A stretch of DNA of 64,000 bases, taken from assembly GCA_020403265.1 (NCBI GenBank), contig JADBXZ010000036.1, positions 44,483 through 108,482 of the forward strand, in the 5' to 3' direction. Origin of the DNA: Bacteroidota bacterium (lineage in GTDB: Bacteria > Bacteroidota > Bacteroidia > B-17B0 > Aurantibacillaceae). Made by a program: the position numbers and the translations under genes. Below the pieces are notes generated by a model. That model was not told the DNA's origin. It ran no database searches and worked only from the letters and a program-made list of their open reading frames with translations. This document shows, piece after piece, positions 19,782 to 29,445 of the stretch. Positions within the stretch are counted from its first letter, which is position 1; each line of letters begins with the position of its first letter.

Positions 19782-19840
19782 AACCCAACTAATACAATTA
19801 GTTCGGCTCATGCTTCGCCTTCTAATGCATAATTTGGGTT
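19782..19840. other. Nested inverted repeats downstream of fic
   Basis: AACCCAA (19782-19788) pairs with TTGGGTT (19834-19840). Inside lies a small hairpin, CTAAT-ACA-ATTAG (19789-19801), and then TTCGGCTCAT (19802-19811), which repeats one arm of the fic upstream palindrome. The segment is non-coding. It may be a structured 3' region of the fic transcript or a further regulator-binding half site. Confidence 0.4.
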
Positions 19841-19847
19841 AAATTTA

Positions 19848-19891
19848 ATATAAAAAGAAAAACCCTCTTCAACATCAATTGAAAAGGGTTT
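19848..19891 (-). terminator. Terminator of the atpD-atpC operon
   Basis: On the minus strand a 13-bp stem (19879-19891 with 19860-19872, one G-T pair) with a 6-base loop is followed by TCTTTTTATATT. It lies 22 bases after the atpC stop codon. Confidence 0.88.
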
Positions 19892-19912
19892 CTTACAATT
19901 AAATTAGTTTTA

Positions 19913-20149
19913 TTACTCAGCTAAAACAGTTGCTTTGTTTTTGCTAACTTCCACTACGCCACCGTTTACATCAAACTCAAGCTTGTTGTTGTTTTCTTCA
20001 ATTAATTCAACCTTTCCTTTTTTTAAAGTTGCAATCATGGCAGCGTGATTATTCAACACACCAAAACTACCTTCGCTTCCCGGGAAAATTGCAGATTTAA
20101 CTTCACCTTCGTAAAGTTTTTTATCAGGTGTTATAATTTCTAATTTCAT
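19913..20149 (-). CDS. atpC: F1Fo ATP synthase epsilon subunit (short form)
   Basis: The 78-residue protein consists of the N-terminal beta-sandwich only: LEIITPDKKLYEGEVKSAIFPGSEGSFGVLNNHA, with the family motif GxFGVLNNHAAMI. The C-terminal helical hairpin of the usual 130-residue epsilon subunit, which inhibits the enzyme in many bacteria, is absent. Short epsilon subunits are common in Bacteroidota, so this is probably not a truncation. It links the rotor stalk to the c-ring. It lies 71 bases downstream of atpD. Confidence 0.93.
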   Translation of the reverse strand: MKLEIITPDKKLYEGEVKSAIFPGSEGSFGVLNNHAAMIATLKKGKVELIEENNNKLEFDVNGGVVEVSKNKATVLAE

Positions 20150-20220
20150 TCTTTTAAGTCAGATTTAAGAAGTTAGATTTAGGAAGCACAAATCTTAAAT
20201 CTAACTTCTAACTTTTTAAA

Positions 20221-21783
<1,563 letters not shown>

Positions 21784-21852
21784 GAGATTTGTTAACAATT
21801 TTAACGCTTTTACCACAAAGTTCAAATTATTATGTTTTTTCGGGTCCTTTGA

Positions 21853-24800
21853 TTGCTTTTACGTCTTCAAGATGCTTATTTCTTTGTAATTTTGAACCTA
21901 TTGAGACATTCAACAAATAAATTGTTGTTGCTTTTTTTTAGCATTTGTTTAATAAAATCAAGCGCACAAAGCAACTATCAATTAAAATTTAAGAGGTTTA
22001 ATGCAGAAGATTACGGAATTAATTTCATATCAGCATCTCACTTAACCGCAAATAATGAAGTTTACATGGGCACCAACGAAGGAATTGCCTGTTTTAACGG
22101 TTATACCTTTAAACATATTTTTAAAGGCTTTGGATTAGACAAAAACCTACTATCAAAAGCAATCCATCAAATTTATGTTGATAAAAAAAATAATTTATGG
22201 TTAGGTTATGAAGATGTAGCTGCATTGACTAAAGTTAACCTGAACAATAAACAAGTCACTCATTTCAAACATGATACAGTGAATGCTAATTCTTTTCCGG
22301 AGTGCATTCCATCAGCTTTTTATGAGATTGGGAATAGTAACGAATTATGGATTACTACTTGGGGAGGTGGAATTATAAAGATGAATATTAACTCCAATCA
22401 ATTTGAAGTTATAAACAAATCCAAAAAACCGAAAAATGCATCCCATTGGTTTGAATCAGACTATATAAGAACGTTAACAAAACTAAATGGAGAAGATTAT
22501 TTAGCAACTTATTTCCAGGAATCATCTAACGGTAAAATGCTGCCATGCGTTTATAATATTAAAAATAATACTGTTAGTCCATATCCATTTAACGACTTTA
22601 AAAAAAATACAAACGAGAAAGAGTTCAATGTGATTCAAAATATGCTCACTATCTGCCATTTTGCTTACGTTGATAAATCAAGCAATATTTGGATTGGCAC
22701 ATACAGCGGTTTAATCTTGATAGATGTAAAGAATAAAATTCTTAAAAGAATTACCGGAAAAAAAATAACCATTGGTGAAGGCGTTAATGCAGAAAATGTT
22801 CTAAATTATGTTGTTGATTCAAATGACAATTTAATTTTCGGGACTGGAAATAGTGGGCTCATGCTTGTTGATCCTAAAACAGAAAAAGTCAGGTATCACA
22901 TAAATAAAGCTTACGATCAAACTTCAATTAGTGGTAATACAATCAAAAATATTTTCATTGACGGGTTTGGCAATATGTGGGCATTTTGCACCACTAAAGA
23001 TTTTAATGTTCAATTCCAATATAACATGTATTTAACTCAAAAGTCATGGGAATCATTAAAAGTTGAACCAATAAACGCTTCTGCGCGGCCAATCCCATCG
23101 GAAATGATTTATAGTGACAATAAGGGCTTGGTTTATATCGCAAATAAAAATGGTATAAACATTTACTCTCCTGAAAAAGATAGTTTAATTGAAATTCTCA
23201 AATTTAATCATCCCAGCGAAAATGGCACCTATGCCAGTTCAATTTATACATTTAGGGTAACTAATGATATTTTATACACTTTGGCAAGAAACAAATTAAA
23301 AGATTACAACTTTTACATCTTAGGGTATAACTTAAAAACTAAAAAAATATGTTACAATGCCAATAAATTCAATTTTATGTTTGAATTCTATTTCAATCAA
23401 GACTCAACATCTGATATTTATTCCTGTTGTAGAAATAATACTAAAATATCAAAATACAACTTTAACAAACATGGCTTCGACACCATTTTTAAGCTTGAGT
23501 CTAAATACAAAATACAAGGCAATACCACAATTAATTTTGAAAATAAAAAATTCGTTTTTGGCTACGGCCAAAAGCACTTCGCTAACACGGGATTTATTGT
23601 TGTAGATATTGAAACTGGTAAACCAACACTTTTTAGTTCAGATGAATTTAATGATGTCAAAATCCCGAATTTAACTATTCACAACATTACACATAACCGA
23701 AAAGGTGTTTTTTATTATGCCACTAACAAAGGGATTTTTGAATTTAATTCATCCAACAACCAATTTACATATAAGAATAAGGAATTTGGCTTAGACACAA
23801 TGTCGTTTAGCACTGTGGTGCTTACCCCCGATAATAAATTGTGGTTCACAAAAATGGATAAAATTTATGTACATGATTTTAATTCTAAAAAAACAACAGT
23901 TTTTGATAAAAGAACAGAACTTAATATTGACGGATTCAACAGTGGTTTTCTAATAAAGGAAACTTCATTCGATTCTAAATACATATATTTTCCTACAGCT
24001 AAAGGACTGGCAATAGTTGATTATAAACATTACAGACTACCCCAAGAAAAAGCCATTTTAAATTGTTATCAACTCTCAATTAACGATTCAATTGCATCAG
24101 ATTCGCTAATGAGTAATATCATTCGAGGCGAATACAAACTTAATCATGAAGACAACAATCTCATTTTTCATATTAACTCAAATCAAATTGTAACGCCCTC
24201 AGCAAATTTATTCGAATATAAATTATCCGGACATGATAAAAAATGGATTAATATAGGTAGCAATAATCAAATCAACCTACAAAATCTATCGCCTGGAAAT
24301 TATACTTTACAGGTAAAATGCTTGAATTCTTACAATATTGAAAGCGAAATTTTAAACATTAAATTCCAAATAAATAAACCATTTTACTTAACATGGTGGT
24401 TCATTTGCATAATTATTATCACAATTATTTTACTCGTTTATTTTCTTATTAAAACCCGAGAAAAAGATTTAATTCTAAAGCAACAAAAACTTGAAAATAT
24501 TATTTATGAACGCACAAGTGAAATTACTGTCAAAGCAAAAGAAATTGAACATCAAAAGTTTCAATTAGAAGAAAAACAAAAAGAGATCATTGACTCTATA
24601 AGGTATGCTAAAAGAATACAGCAAGCATTGCTGGCAACCAAATCTGTACTTGACAGAAACTTAAACAATTATTTTGTGTACTATAATCCTAAAGATATTG
24701 TAAGTGGTGATTTTTATTGGGCCACCAATCACCACAATTTATTTTACCTTATTGTTGCAGATAGCACCGGACACGGCGTACCAGGCGCGTTTATGAGTTT

Positions 24801-25335
24801 ATTAAATATAAACTACCTTCATGAAGCCATTAACGAAAAACAAATTTTAGAACCGGCTAATATTTTAAATTATGTTAGAACCAGACTAATAAATAGTTTA
24901 GCGGAAGACGGAAGTGAAGAAGGCGGGAAAGACGGAATGGACTGTTCCTTGCTTTGCTTTAATTTCGAAAGAATGGAACTTCAGTATGCATGCGCTTACA
25001 ATTCAATTTTGTTGATTCGTGATAATCAATTATTAGAATTAGAATGCGACCGAATGCCTGTTGGAAAAGGGCCTAAAGGAGAAATATCTTTTAGAAATTA
25101 TTCCATTGAAATCAAACCAAACGATTTGCTCTTTGCGTTAACCGATGGTTATGCCGATCAATTTGGAGGCGCAACCGGCAAAAAATTAAAATATAAAAAT
25201 TTAAAAAACTATATTCTAAAGAATTCACAATTAAGTCTGATTGATCAAAAAATACAATTAGAAAATAGTTTTAACGAATGGAGAGGAAATATCGAACAAA
25301 TTGATGATGTTTGTATATTTGGAATTAAAATTTAA
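21853..25335 (+). CDS. Periplasmic two-component-type propeller fused to a SpoIIE/PP2C phosphatase
   Basis: A protein of about 1150 residues. A signal peptide (KLLLLFFSICLIKSSAQ) precedes a periplasmic beta-propeller of Reg_prop repeats (for example NNLWLGYEDVAAL, SNIWIGTYSGLI, GNMWAF). A Y_Y_Y domain (about 765-840; FEYKLSGHDKKWINIG) and a membrane helix (WWFICIIIITIILLVYFLI, about 848-866) follow. Then come a coiled coil and a cytosolic SpoIIE phosphatase with the metal-binding DFYWA, DSTGHGVPGAFMS and FALTDGYADQF motifs. It probably senses a periplasmic ligand and dephosphorylates an anti-sigma antagonist. No in-frame ATG exists near the signal peptide, so a TTG (21853, or one closer to 21892-21905) must start translation. 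The upstream limit is uncertain. Confidence 0.85.
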   Translation: MLLRLQDAYFFVILNLLRHSTNKLLLLFFSICLIKSSAQSNYQLKFKRFNAEDYGINFISASHLTANNEVYMGTNEGIACFNGYTFKHIFKGFGLDKNLLSKAIHQIYVDKKNNLWLGYEDVAALTKVNLNNKQVTHFKHDTVNANSFPECIPSAFYEIGNSNELWITTWGGGIIKMNINSNQFEVINKSKKPKNASHWFESDYIRTLTKLNGEDYLATYFQESSNGKMLPCVYNIKNNTVSPYPFNDFKKNTNEKEFNVIQNMLTICHFAYVDKSSNIWIGTYSGLILIDVKNKILKRITGKKITIGEGVNAENVLNYVVDSNDNLIFGTGNSGLMLVDPKTEKVRYHINKAYDQTSISGNTIKNIFIDGFGNMWAFCTTKDFNVQFQYNMYLTQKSWESLKVEPINASARPIPSEMIYSDNKGLVYIANKNGINIYSPEKDSLIEILKFNHPSENGTYASSIYTFRVTNDILYTLARNKLKDYNFYILGYNLKTKKICYNANKFNFMFEFYFNQDSTSDIYSCCRNNTKISKYNFNKHGFDTIFKLESKYKIQGNTTINFENKKFVFGYGQKHFANTGFIVVDIETGKPTLFSSDEFNDVKIPNLTIHNITHNRKGVFYYATNKGIFEFNSSNNQFTYKNKEFGLDTMSFSTVVLTPDNKLWFTKMDKIYVHDFNSKKTTVFDKRTELNIDGFNSGFLIKETSFDSKYIYFPTAKGLAIVDYKHYRLPQEKAILNCYQLSINDSIASDSLMSNIIRGEYKLNHEDNNLIFHINSNQIVTPSANLFEYKLSGHDKKWINIGSNNQINLQNLSPGNYTLQVKCLNSYNIESEILNIKFQINKPFYLTWWFICIIIITIILLVYFLIKTREKDLILKQQKLENIIYERTSEITVKAKEIEHQKFQLEEKQKEIIDSIRYAKRIQQALLATKSVLDRNLNNYFVYYNPKDIVSGDFYWATNHHNLFYLIVADSTGHGVPGAFMSLLNINYLHEAINEKQILEPANILNYVRTRLINSLAEDGSEEGGKDGMDCSLLCFNFERMELQYACAYNSILLIRDNQLLELECDRMPVGKGPKGEISFRNYSIEIKPNDLLFALTDGYADQFGGATGKKLKYKNLKNYILKNSQLSLIDQKIQLENSFNEWRGNIEQIDDVCIFGIKI

Positions 25336-25347
25336 CTATCAAGAAAT

Positions 25348-26292
25348 TTGTTAACCATTCAACATACTAAAAATTTTAGAATAGAAAAACCGTGCATTGC
25401 AACAATTGGAACATTTGATGGCGTGCATCTTGGGCATCAGAAAATACTTCAACATTTGAATACGCTCAAGAAAAAGCTCAATTTACAAACTGCCCTTCTT
25501 ACTTTCGATCCGCACCCCAGAAAGGTTTTATTTCCGGAACAAAGAGATTTAAAATTATTAACTCTTGCAGATGAAAAACTTCATCTATTAAAGGAACAAG
25601 GAATTGATGTAACTATTGTTTACCCATTTGATAAAGAATTTGCAAATATCGAAGCTGAAAAATACATTGCTCAAATTTTAATTAAACAGCTTAATGTAAA
25701 ACATTTAATTATAGGCTACGACCATAAATTTGGTAAAAACAGAGAAGGTGATTTTCAATTACTAAAGAATTACAGTCCTAAATACGATTTTACGGTTGAA
25801 GAAATAAGCGCCAAAGACATTGATAATATTGCTATCAGTAGCAGTAAAATAAGAAAATACTTAGAAGATGGAAATGTTGAATTAGCAGAAAAGTTTTTAG
25901 GACACGCTTATTTTATAAAAGCAGTAGTTGTTAAAGGCAAACAATTAGGTAAAACAATTGGCTTTCCAACCGCTAACTTAAAGGTAATGAGCCCTGATAA
26001 ATTAATACCAAAAATAGGTGTTTACTTTGTTTCAATTGAAATCGAAACAAAAGTCTACTTTGGAATGATGAATATTGGTCATAACCCAACAGTTGACAAT
26101 ACACAACAAATTAAACAAGAAGTAAATATTTTCGATTTTAATGGGGATTTATATTCGAAAACTATTCGAATTAACTTTTTAAAACGTTTGCGTGACGAAA
26201 AAAAATTTGAGAACTTAGCTCAATTGGTAAAACAACTAGAATTGGATAAAGAACAATGTTCAAATTTAATACAAACCCGAAAGTCCTCATAA
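25348..26292 (+). CDS. ribF: Bifunctional riboflavin kinase / FAD synthetase
   Basis: The 314-residue protein makes FMN and FAD from riboflavin. The N-terminal nucleotidyltransferase domain has TIGTFDGVHLGHQKIL (about 20-35), and the GYDHKFGKNREGDF and SSSKIRKYL motifs. The C-terminal flavokinase domain has GKTIGFPTANL and GMMNIGHNPTV. The start is a TTG at 25348, because the family begins about 15 residues before the nucleotidyltransferase motif and no ATG is available. It begins 13 bases after the phosphatase gene and overlaps the LRR gene by 37 bases. Confidence 0.95.
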   Translation: MLTIQHTKNFRIEKPCIATIGTFDGVHLGHQKILQHLNTLKKKLNLQTALLTFDPHPRKVLFPEQRDLKLLTLADEKLHLLKEQGIDVTIVYPFDKEFANIEAEKYIAQILIKQLNVKHLIIGYDHKFGKNREGDFQLLKNYSPKYDFTVEEISAKDIDNIAISSSKIRKYLEDGNVELAEKFLGHAYFIKAVVVKGKQLGKTIGFPTANLKVMSPDKLIPKIGVYFVSIEIETKVYFGMMNIGHNPTVDNTQQIKQEVNIFDFNGDLYSKTIRINFLKRLRDEKKFENLAQLVKQLELDKEQCSNLIQTRKSS

Positions 26293-26870
26293 CCGTAACA
26301 CTAATTCTTTGTTACACTATCTCGCAAGCGCAGTTGTTGGACAGCATGGCTTTAGCTAATTTACCTCAAATGATTACACTTGAAGAAGCCAATCAGAATC
26401 CGGACGCTGTTGTAAAACTTGTTTTACGAAAACAAAAATTAAAAGAGTTCCCAAAAGAAATATTCACTTTTAAAAACCTGCAATACCTCGATTTAAGTAA
26501 AAATAACTTCAAATATTTACCGGATTCATTTAACATGCTGCCTAACTTGCAGGTGTTAATAGTAAGTAAATGCGGCCTAGAAAAATTACCGGCGCATATA
26601 GGTGATTTAAAAAATTTAAAACACATTAATATCAATCAAAATAATATTACACGCATACCATATAGTTTTGGACTGCTAGAAAAATTAGAGTACGCCGATG
26701 TTTGGAGTAATGATTTAGAAGCTTACCCTGAAAGTCTTAAAGAACTTAAAAAACTAAGGTGGATGGATCTGCGTAATATTTTAATTCCACTTGATAAGCA
26801 AAATGAGTTAAAACAATATTTGCCTCATACAATTATTGAATTTAGCCCTCCTTGTAAATGTAGTTGGTAA
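26256..26870 (+). CDS. Secreted leucine-rich-repeat protein
   Basis: The 204-residue protein has a signal peptide (VLITVTLILCYTISQAQ) and about five leucine-rich repeats of 23 residues between residues 50 and 180 (for example LQYLDLSKNNFKYLPDSFNML and LKHININQNNITRIPYSFGLL). The end is Cys-containing (PPCKCSW). It probably binds another protein in the periplasm or at the surface. The gene starts inside ribF (37-base overlap, different frame), an unusual partner for a flavin biosynthesis gene. Confidence 0.8.
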   Translation: MFKFNTNPKVLITVTLILCYTISQAQLLDSMALANLPQMITLEEANQNPDAVVKLVLRKQKLKEFPKEIFTFKNLQYLDLSKNNFKYLPDSFNMLPNLQVLIVSKCGLEKLPAHIGDLKNLKHININQNNITRIPYSFGLLEKLEYADVWSNDLEAYPESLKELKKLRWMDLRNILIPLDKQNELKQYLPHTIIEFSPPCKCSW

Positions 26871-26887
26871 ATTCTATCCAATAAAAA

Positions 26888-26910
26888 AACCTATGTAACT
26901 TACATAGGTT
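26888..26910 (-). terminator. Terminator of the RRM protein gene
   Basis: AACCTATGT (26888-26896) pairs with ACATAGGTT (26902-26910) around a short loop. On the minus strand seven T follow directly. The LRR gene converges from the other side and ends at 26870. Confidence 0.8.
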
Positions 26911-26940
26911 CAAAATAGGGGATGTATTTATATCTTTAAT

Positions 26941-27210
26941 TTAGCTTGCAGAGGCAGAATCTGATTCTTTCTTACCTTTCGCTTCTGCAACCACAATGTT
27001 TCTCTCAAAATGCATAGTGCCATTTAAAGCATCAATGGCGCTTTGAGCTTCCGCATCATTTTCCATTTCAACAAAACCGTAACCTTTACTTCTACGCGTT
27101 TCTTTGTCTTTAATAATTCTTACGTTAGTAACCTGACCGTATTGGGCAAATAGTTCGCTAAGTGCTTGTTCTCTTACTTTAAAGCTGATGTTGCTTACAA
27201 AAATATTCAT
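26941..27210 (-). CDS. RRM-type RNA-binding protein
   Basis: The 89-residue protein is a single RNA recognition motif with RNP2 as IFVSNI (residues 3-8) and RNP1 as KGYGFVEM (about 43-50), followed by a short Lys/Ser/Ala tail. Such small RRM proteins occur in Bacteroidota and cyanobacteria and bind single-stranded RNA, possibly as chaperones or stability factors. It has its own promoter and terminator. Confidence 0.93.
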   Translation of the reverse strand: MNIFVSNISFKVREQALSELFAQYGQVTNVRIIKDKETRRSKGYGFVEMENDAEAQSAIDALNGTMHFERNIVVAEAKGKKESDSASAS

Positions 27211-27230
27211 GATAGTGTAATTTGTTAAAG

Positions 27231-27259
27231 TAAAGATAACTAAATTTAATAAATAACAA
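27231..27259 (-). promoter_or_regulatory. Promoter of the RRM protein gene
   Basis: On the minus strand TTG (27257-27259) lies 18 bases upstream of TATCTTTA (27231-27238), close to the Bacteroidota consensus TTTG-N17..23-TAnnTTTG. The ATG of the RRM gene lies 20 bases further downstream. Confidence 0.55.
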
Positions 27260-27315
27260 AAAAAAAACGAAAAAAAGTAAACAATTTTCCGGAACGGTTG
27301 TTACAAGGCTTTTAA

Positions 27316-27759
27316 TTAAAGCTTAATTCTTTCACTTAAATTAATTGGAAAGCCTTTTTTAATATAAAACCTACCCACCATTAATTTTCCTTTTAACTCC
27401 ATGTTGCCCTTGGCACCGCCACCCACTAGTTTAATGATGTCACCTAATTCTAAACCCTCAAAACTGCTTTTCAATTGAAATGAATAAATTTTCTCTTCAT
27501 TTCTTTTAATGAACACCCGCTTGGTGCTTTTGGCATTTCCCAGCACTTTTCCGCCAACTTTAACCTCAAAACTGCTTTTGTATATGCTAAACCCATAATC
27601 GTTTGGATTTTTTATTCCCAAATCAATTGTTGCGTCTATTCCCTTTAAATCAATCTTATTAACCTTAAAACCTTTTATACCAGTGTATTGGGGTTCTTTT
27701 ATGCTTTTACACGAGATAAAAAGTATTGTAATAAGTAGAGCTAAACATAATTTTTTCAT
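27316..27759 (-). CDS. LEA type 2 family lipoprotein
   Basis: I choose the ATG at 27759 (147 residues) because it directly precedes a lipoprotein signal peptide (LCLALLITILFISC). An upstream TTG-type extension would add 21 hydrophilic residues. The mature part matches the LEA_2 beta-sandwich, with the motif IDLGIKNPNDYGFSIYKSSFEVKV. Its role is unknown, possibly envelope stress protection. The ATG overlaps the stop of the preceding gene (ATGA), so translation is coupled. Confidence 0.78.
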   Translation of the reverse strand: MKKLCLALLITILFISCKSIKEPQYTGIKGFKVNKIDLKGIDATIDLGIKNPNDYGFSIYKSSFEVKVGGKVLGNAKSTKRVFIKRNEEKIYSFQLKSSFEGLELGDIIKLVGGGAKGNMELKGKLMVGRFYIKKGFPINLSERIKL

Positions 27760-27983
27760 TTCTTTAATAATGGAATTAAACTGGCGATGACCCATACAGT
27801 TTCTAAGACAACAAAAGGCCAAAAACCAATCATGTAACTACTTATTCCTGCCAAACCGGCTCCCAGCACATTAAGCAACAAATAAACTTTGCTTGTAGTA
27901 TTTAACTTTTTGGCAATATTTAATGCAAATGCCAACAAGAGTAAGGTAACACCTAAAGTTGCCAGCCAATCACTTAAACTCAT
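27756..27983 (-). CDS. CBU_0592-like small membrane protein
   Basis: The 75-residue protein has three hydrophobic helices. The pattern WLATLGVTLLLLAFALN, YLLLNVLGAGLAGISSY and IGFWPFVVLETVWVIASL is that of the CBU_0592 family of unknown function. It lies one base after the M20 peptidase gene and overlaps the LEA gene, in the middle of a three-gene operon. Confidence 0.75.
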   Translation of the reverse strand: MSLSDWLATLGVTLLLLAFALNIAKKLNTTSKVYLLLNVLGAGLAGISSYMIGFWPFVVLETVWVIASLIPLLKK

Positions 27984-27984
27984 T

Positions 27985-29382
27985 TTAAGACTTACTTAGC
28001 TCAGTAAAATGTTTGTAAAATAAAGGAATAGTTTCGATACCTTTATAATAATTAAACAAGCCATAATGTTCGTTTGGTGAATGCAAAGCATCGCTATCTA
28101 AGCCAAATCCGAATAATATACTATCCAAACCAAGTTCTTTTTTAAATAAAGCTACTATTGGAATACTTCCTCCACCACGCGTAACCACAGGCTTTTTGTT
28201 AAACGTTTCGGTCATTGCTAAACTCGCTGCCTGATATCCCGCACTATTTGTACTAATTACAACCGGTTCGCCACCATGATGTGGCTTAACTTCAACTCTA
28301 ACACCTTTAGGAGCTACACTTTCAAAATGAGTTTGAAATATTTTACTAATTTCATTGCTATCTTGATTTGGAACTAAACGCATACTTATTTTAGCGAAAG
28401 CTTTACTCGGTAGAACTGTTTTTGCACCTTCACCTATGTACCCACCCCAAATACCATTAACATCCAGCGTTGGTCTTATACCCGTTCTTTCAAAGGTTGT
28501 ATAACCTTTTTCTCCGTATACGTCATCAATATTTAAATCCTTTTTATACTCTTCAATGTCAAATGGTGCAGAATTTAATTCGTTTTTATATTCATCCGTT
28601 TCCGTTAAAACTTTATCATAAAAACCCGGTATGGTAATATGATTGTTTTCATCGTGGCAACTGGCAATTATTTTACATAACACATTGATTGGATTGGCAA
28701 CGCCACCCCCATATACTCCACTGTGTAAATCTCTGTTAGGCCCTGTTACCTCAACCTCCATATATGCTAATCCTCTTAAACCGGTATCAATACTAGGCAC
28801 ATCATTAGCAATAATGCTCGTGTCAGAAATTAATATGACATCTCCTTTTAAGCGTTCTTTATTTTTTATAATCCATGGTCCTAAATTAGGTGAGCCAACT
28901 TCTTCTTCGCCCTCAATCATGAATTTAACATTACAAGGCAACGTATTGGTTTTCATCATTAACTCAAATGCCTTAATATGCATGTACATTTGGCCCTTAT
29001 CATCGCAGGCTCCTCTGGCAAAAATGGCGCCATCAGGATGAATAGGAGTTTTTTTAATTATAGGTTCAAACGGAGGGCTATCCCATAAATTTAAAGGATC
29101 TGCCGGTTGAACATCATAATGCCCATAAACAACAACGGTTGGTTTTTTAGGATCTATAATTTTTTCACCATAAACTACCGGAAACCCGTCCGTTTCACTT
29201 AACTCAACTTTATCAGCACCAGCCTCTATTAACCTTTGTTTAATTGCCTCAGCAGTATTAACCACATCATTTTTATAATTGCTGTCAGCACTAATCGAAG
29301 GGATTTTCAGTAAACTCAACAACTCGTTTAAAAACCTATCTTTGTGAGCGTTGATGTAATTGTTAATTGCAGTTTTTTCCAT
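27985..29382 (-). CDS. M20 family dipeptidase
   Basis: The 465-residue zinc peptidase shows the M20 metal ligands in order: YGHYDVQPA (about 87-95), GACDDKGQ (about 120-127), EGEEEVGS (about 155-162), DTGLRGLAYMEVEV opening the dimerisation domain, and HSPNEH near the C-terminus. No signal peptide is present, so it is cytosolic. It most resembles the dipeptidase/CNDP branch and probably degrades dipeptides. It is the first gene of an operon with two membrane-associated proteins. Confidence 0.93.
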   Translation of the reverse strand: MEKTAINNYINAHKDRFLNELLSLLKIPSISADSNYKNDVVNTAEAIKQRLIEAGADKVELSETDGFPVVYGEKIIDPKKPTVVVYGHYDVQPADPLNLWDSPPFEPIIKKTPIHPDGAIFARGACDDKGQMYMHIKAFELMMKTNTLPCNVKFMIEGEEEVGSPNLGPWIIKNKERLKGDVILISDTSIIANDVPSIDTGLRGLAYMEVEVTGPNRDLHSGVYGGGVANPINVLCKIIASCHDENNHITIPGFYDKVLTETDEYKNELNSAPFDIEEYKKDLNIDDVYGEKGYTTFERTGIRPTLDVNGIWGGYIGEGAKTVLPSKAFAKISMRLVPNQDSNEISKIFQTHFESVAPKGVRVEVKPHHGGEPVVISTNSAGYQAASLAMTETFNKKPVVTRGGGSIPIVALFKKELGLDSILFGFGLDSDALHSPNEHYGLFNYYKGIETIPLFYKHFTELSKS

Positions 29383-29445
29383 TTTTAAAACGAAACGCTA
29401 AAGTAACAATTTATTACAACATTACTTTTTTTAATTTTGTTTTGA

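Noticed and set aside
19784..19844. ACCCAAC and GTTAAAT match the RYYYAAC and GTTRRRY core sites of integron attC
   Set aside because: The two cores do not pair with each other; the real stem is shifted (AACCCAA with TTGGGTT), and no integrase or cassette array is present.
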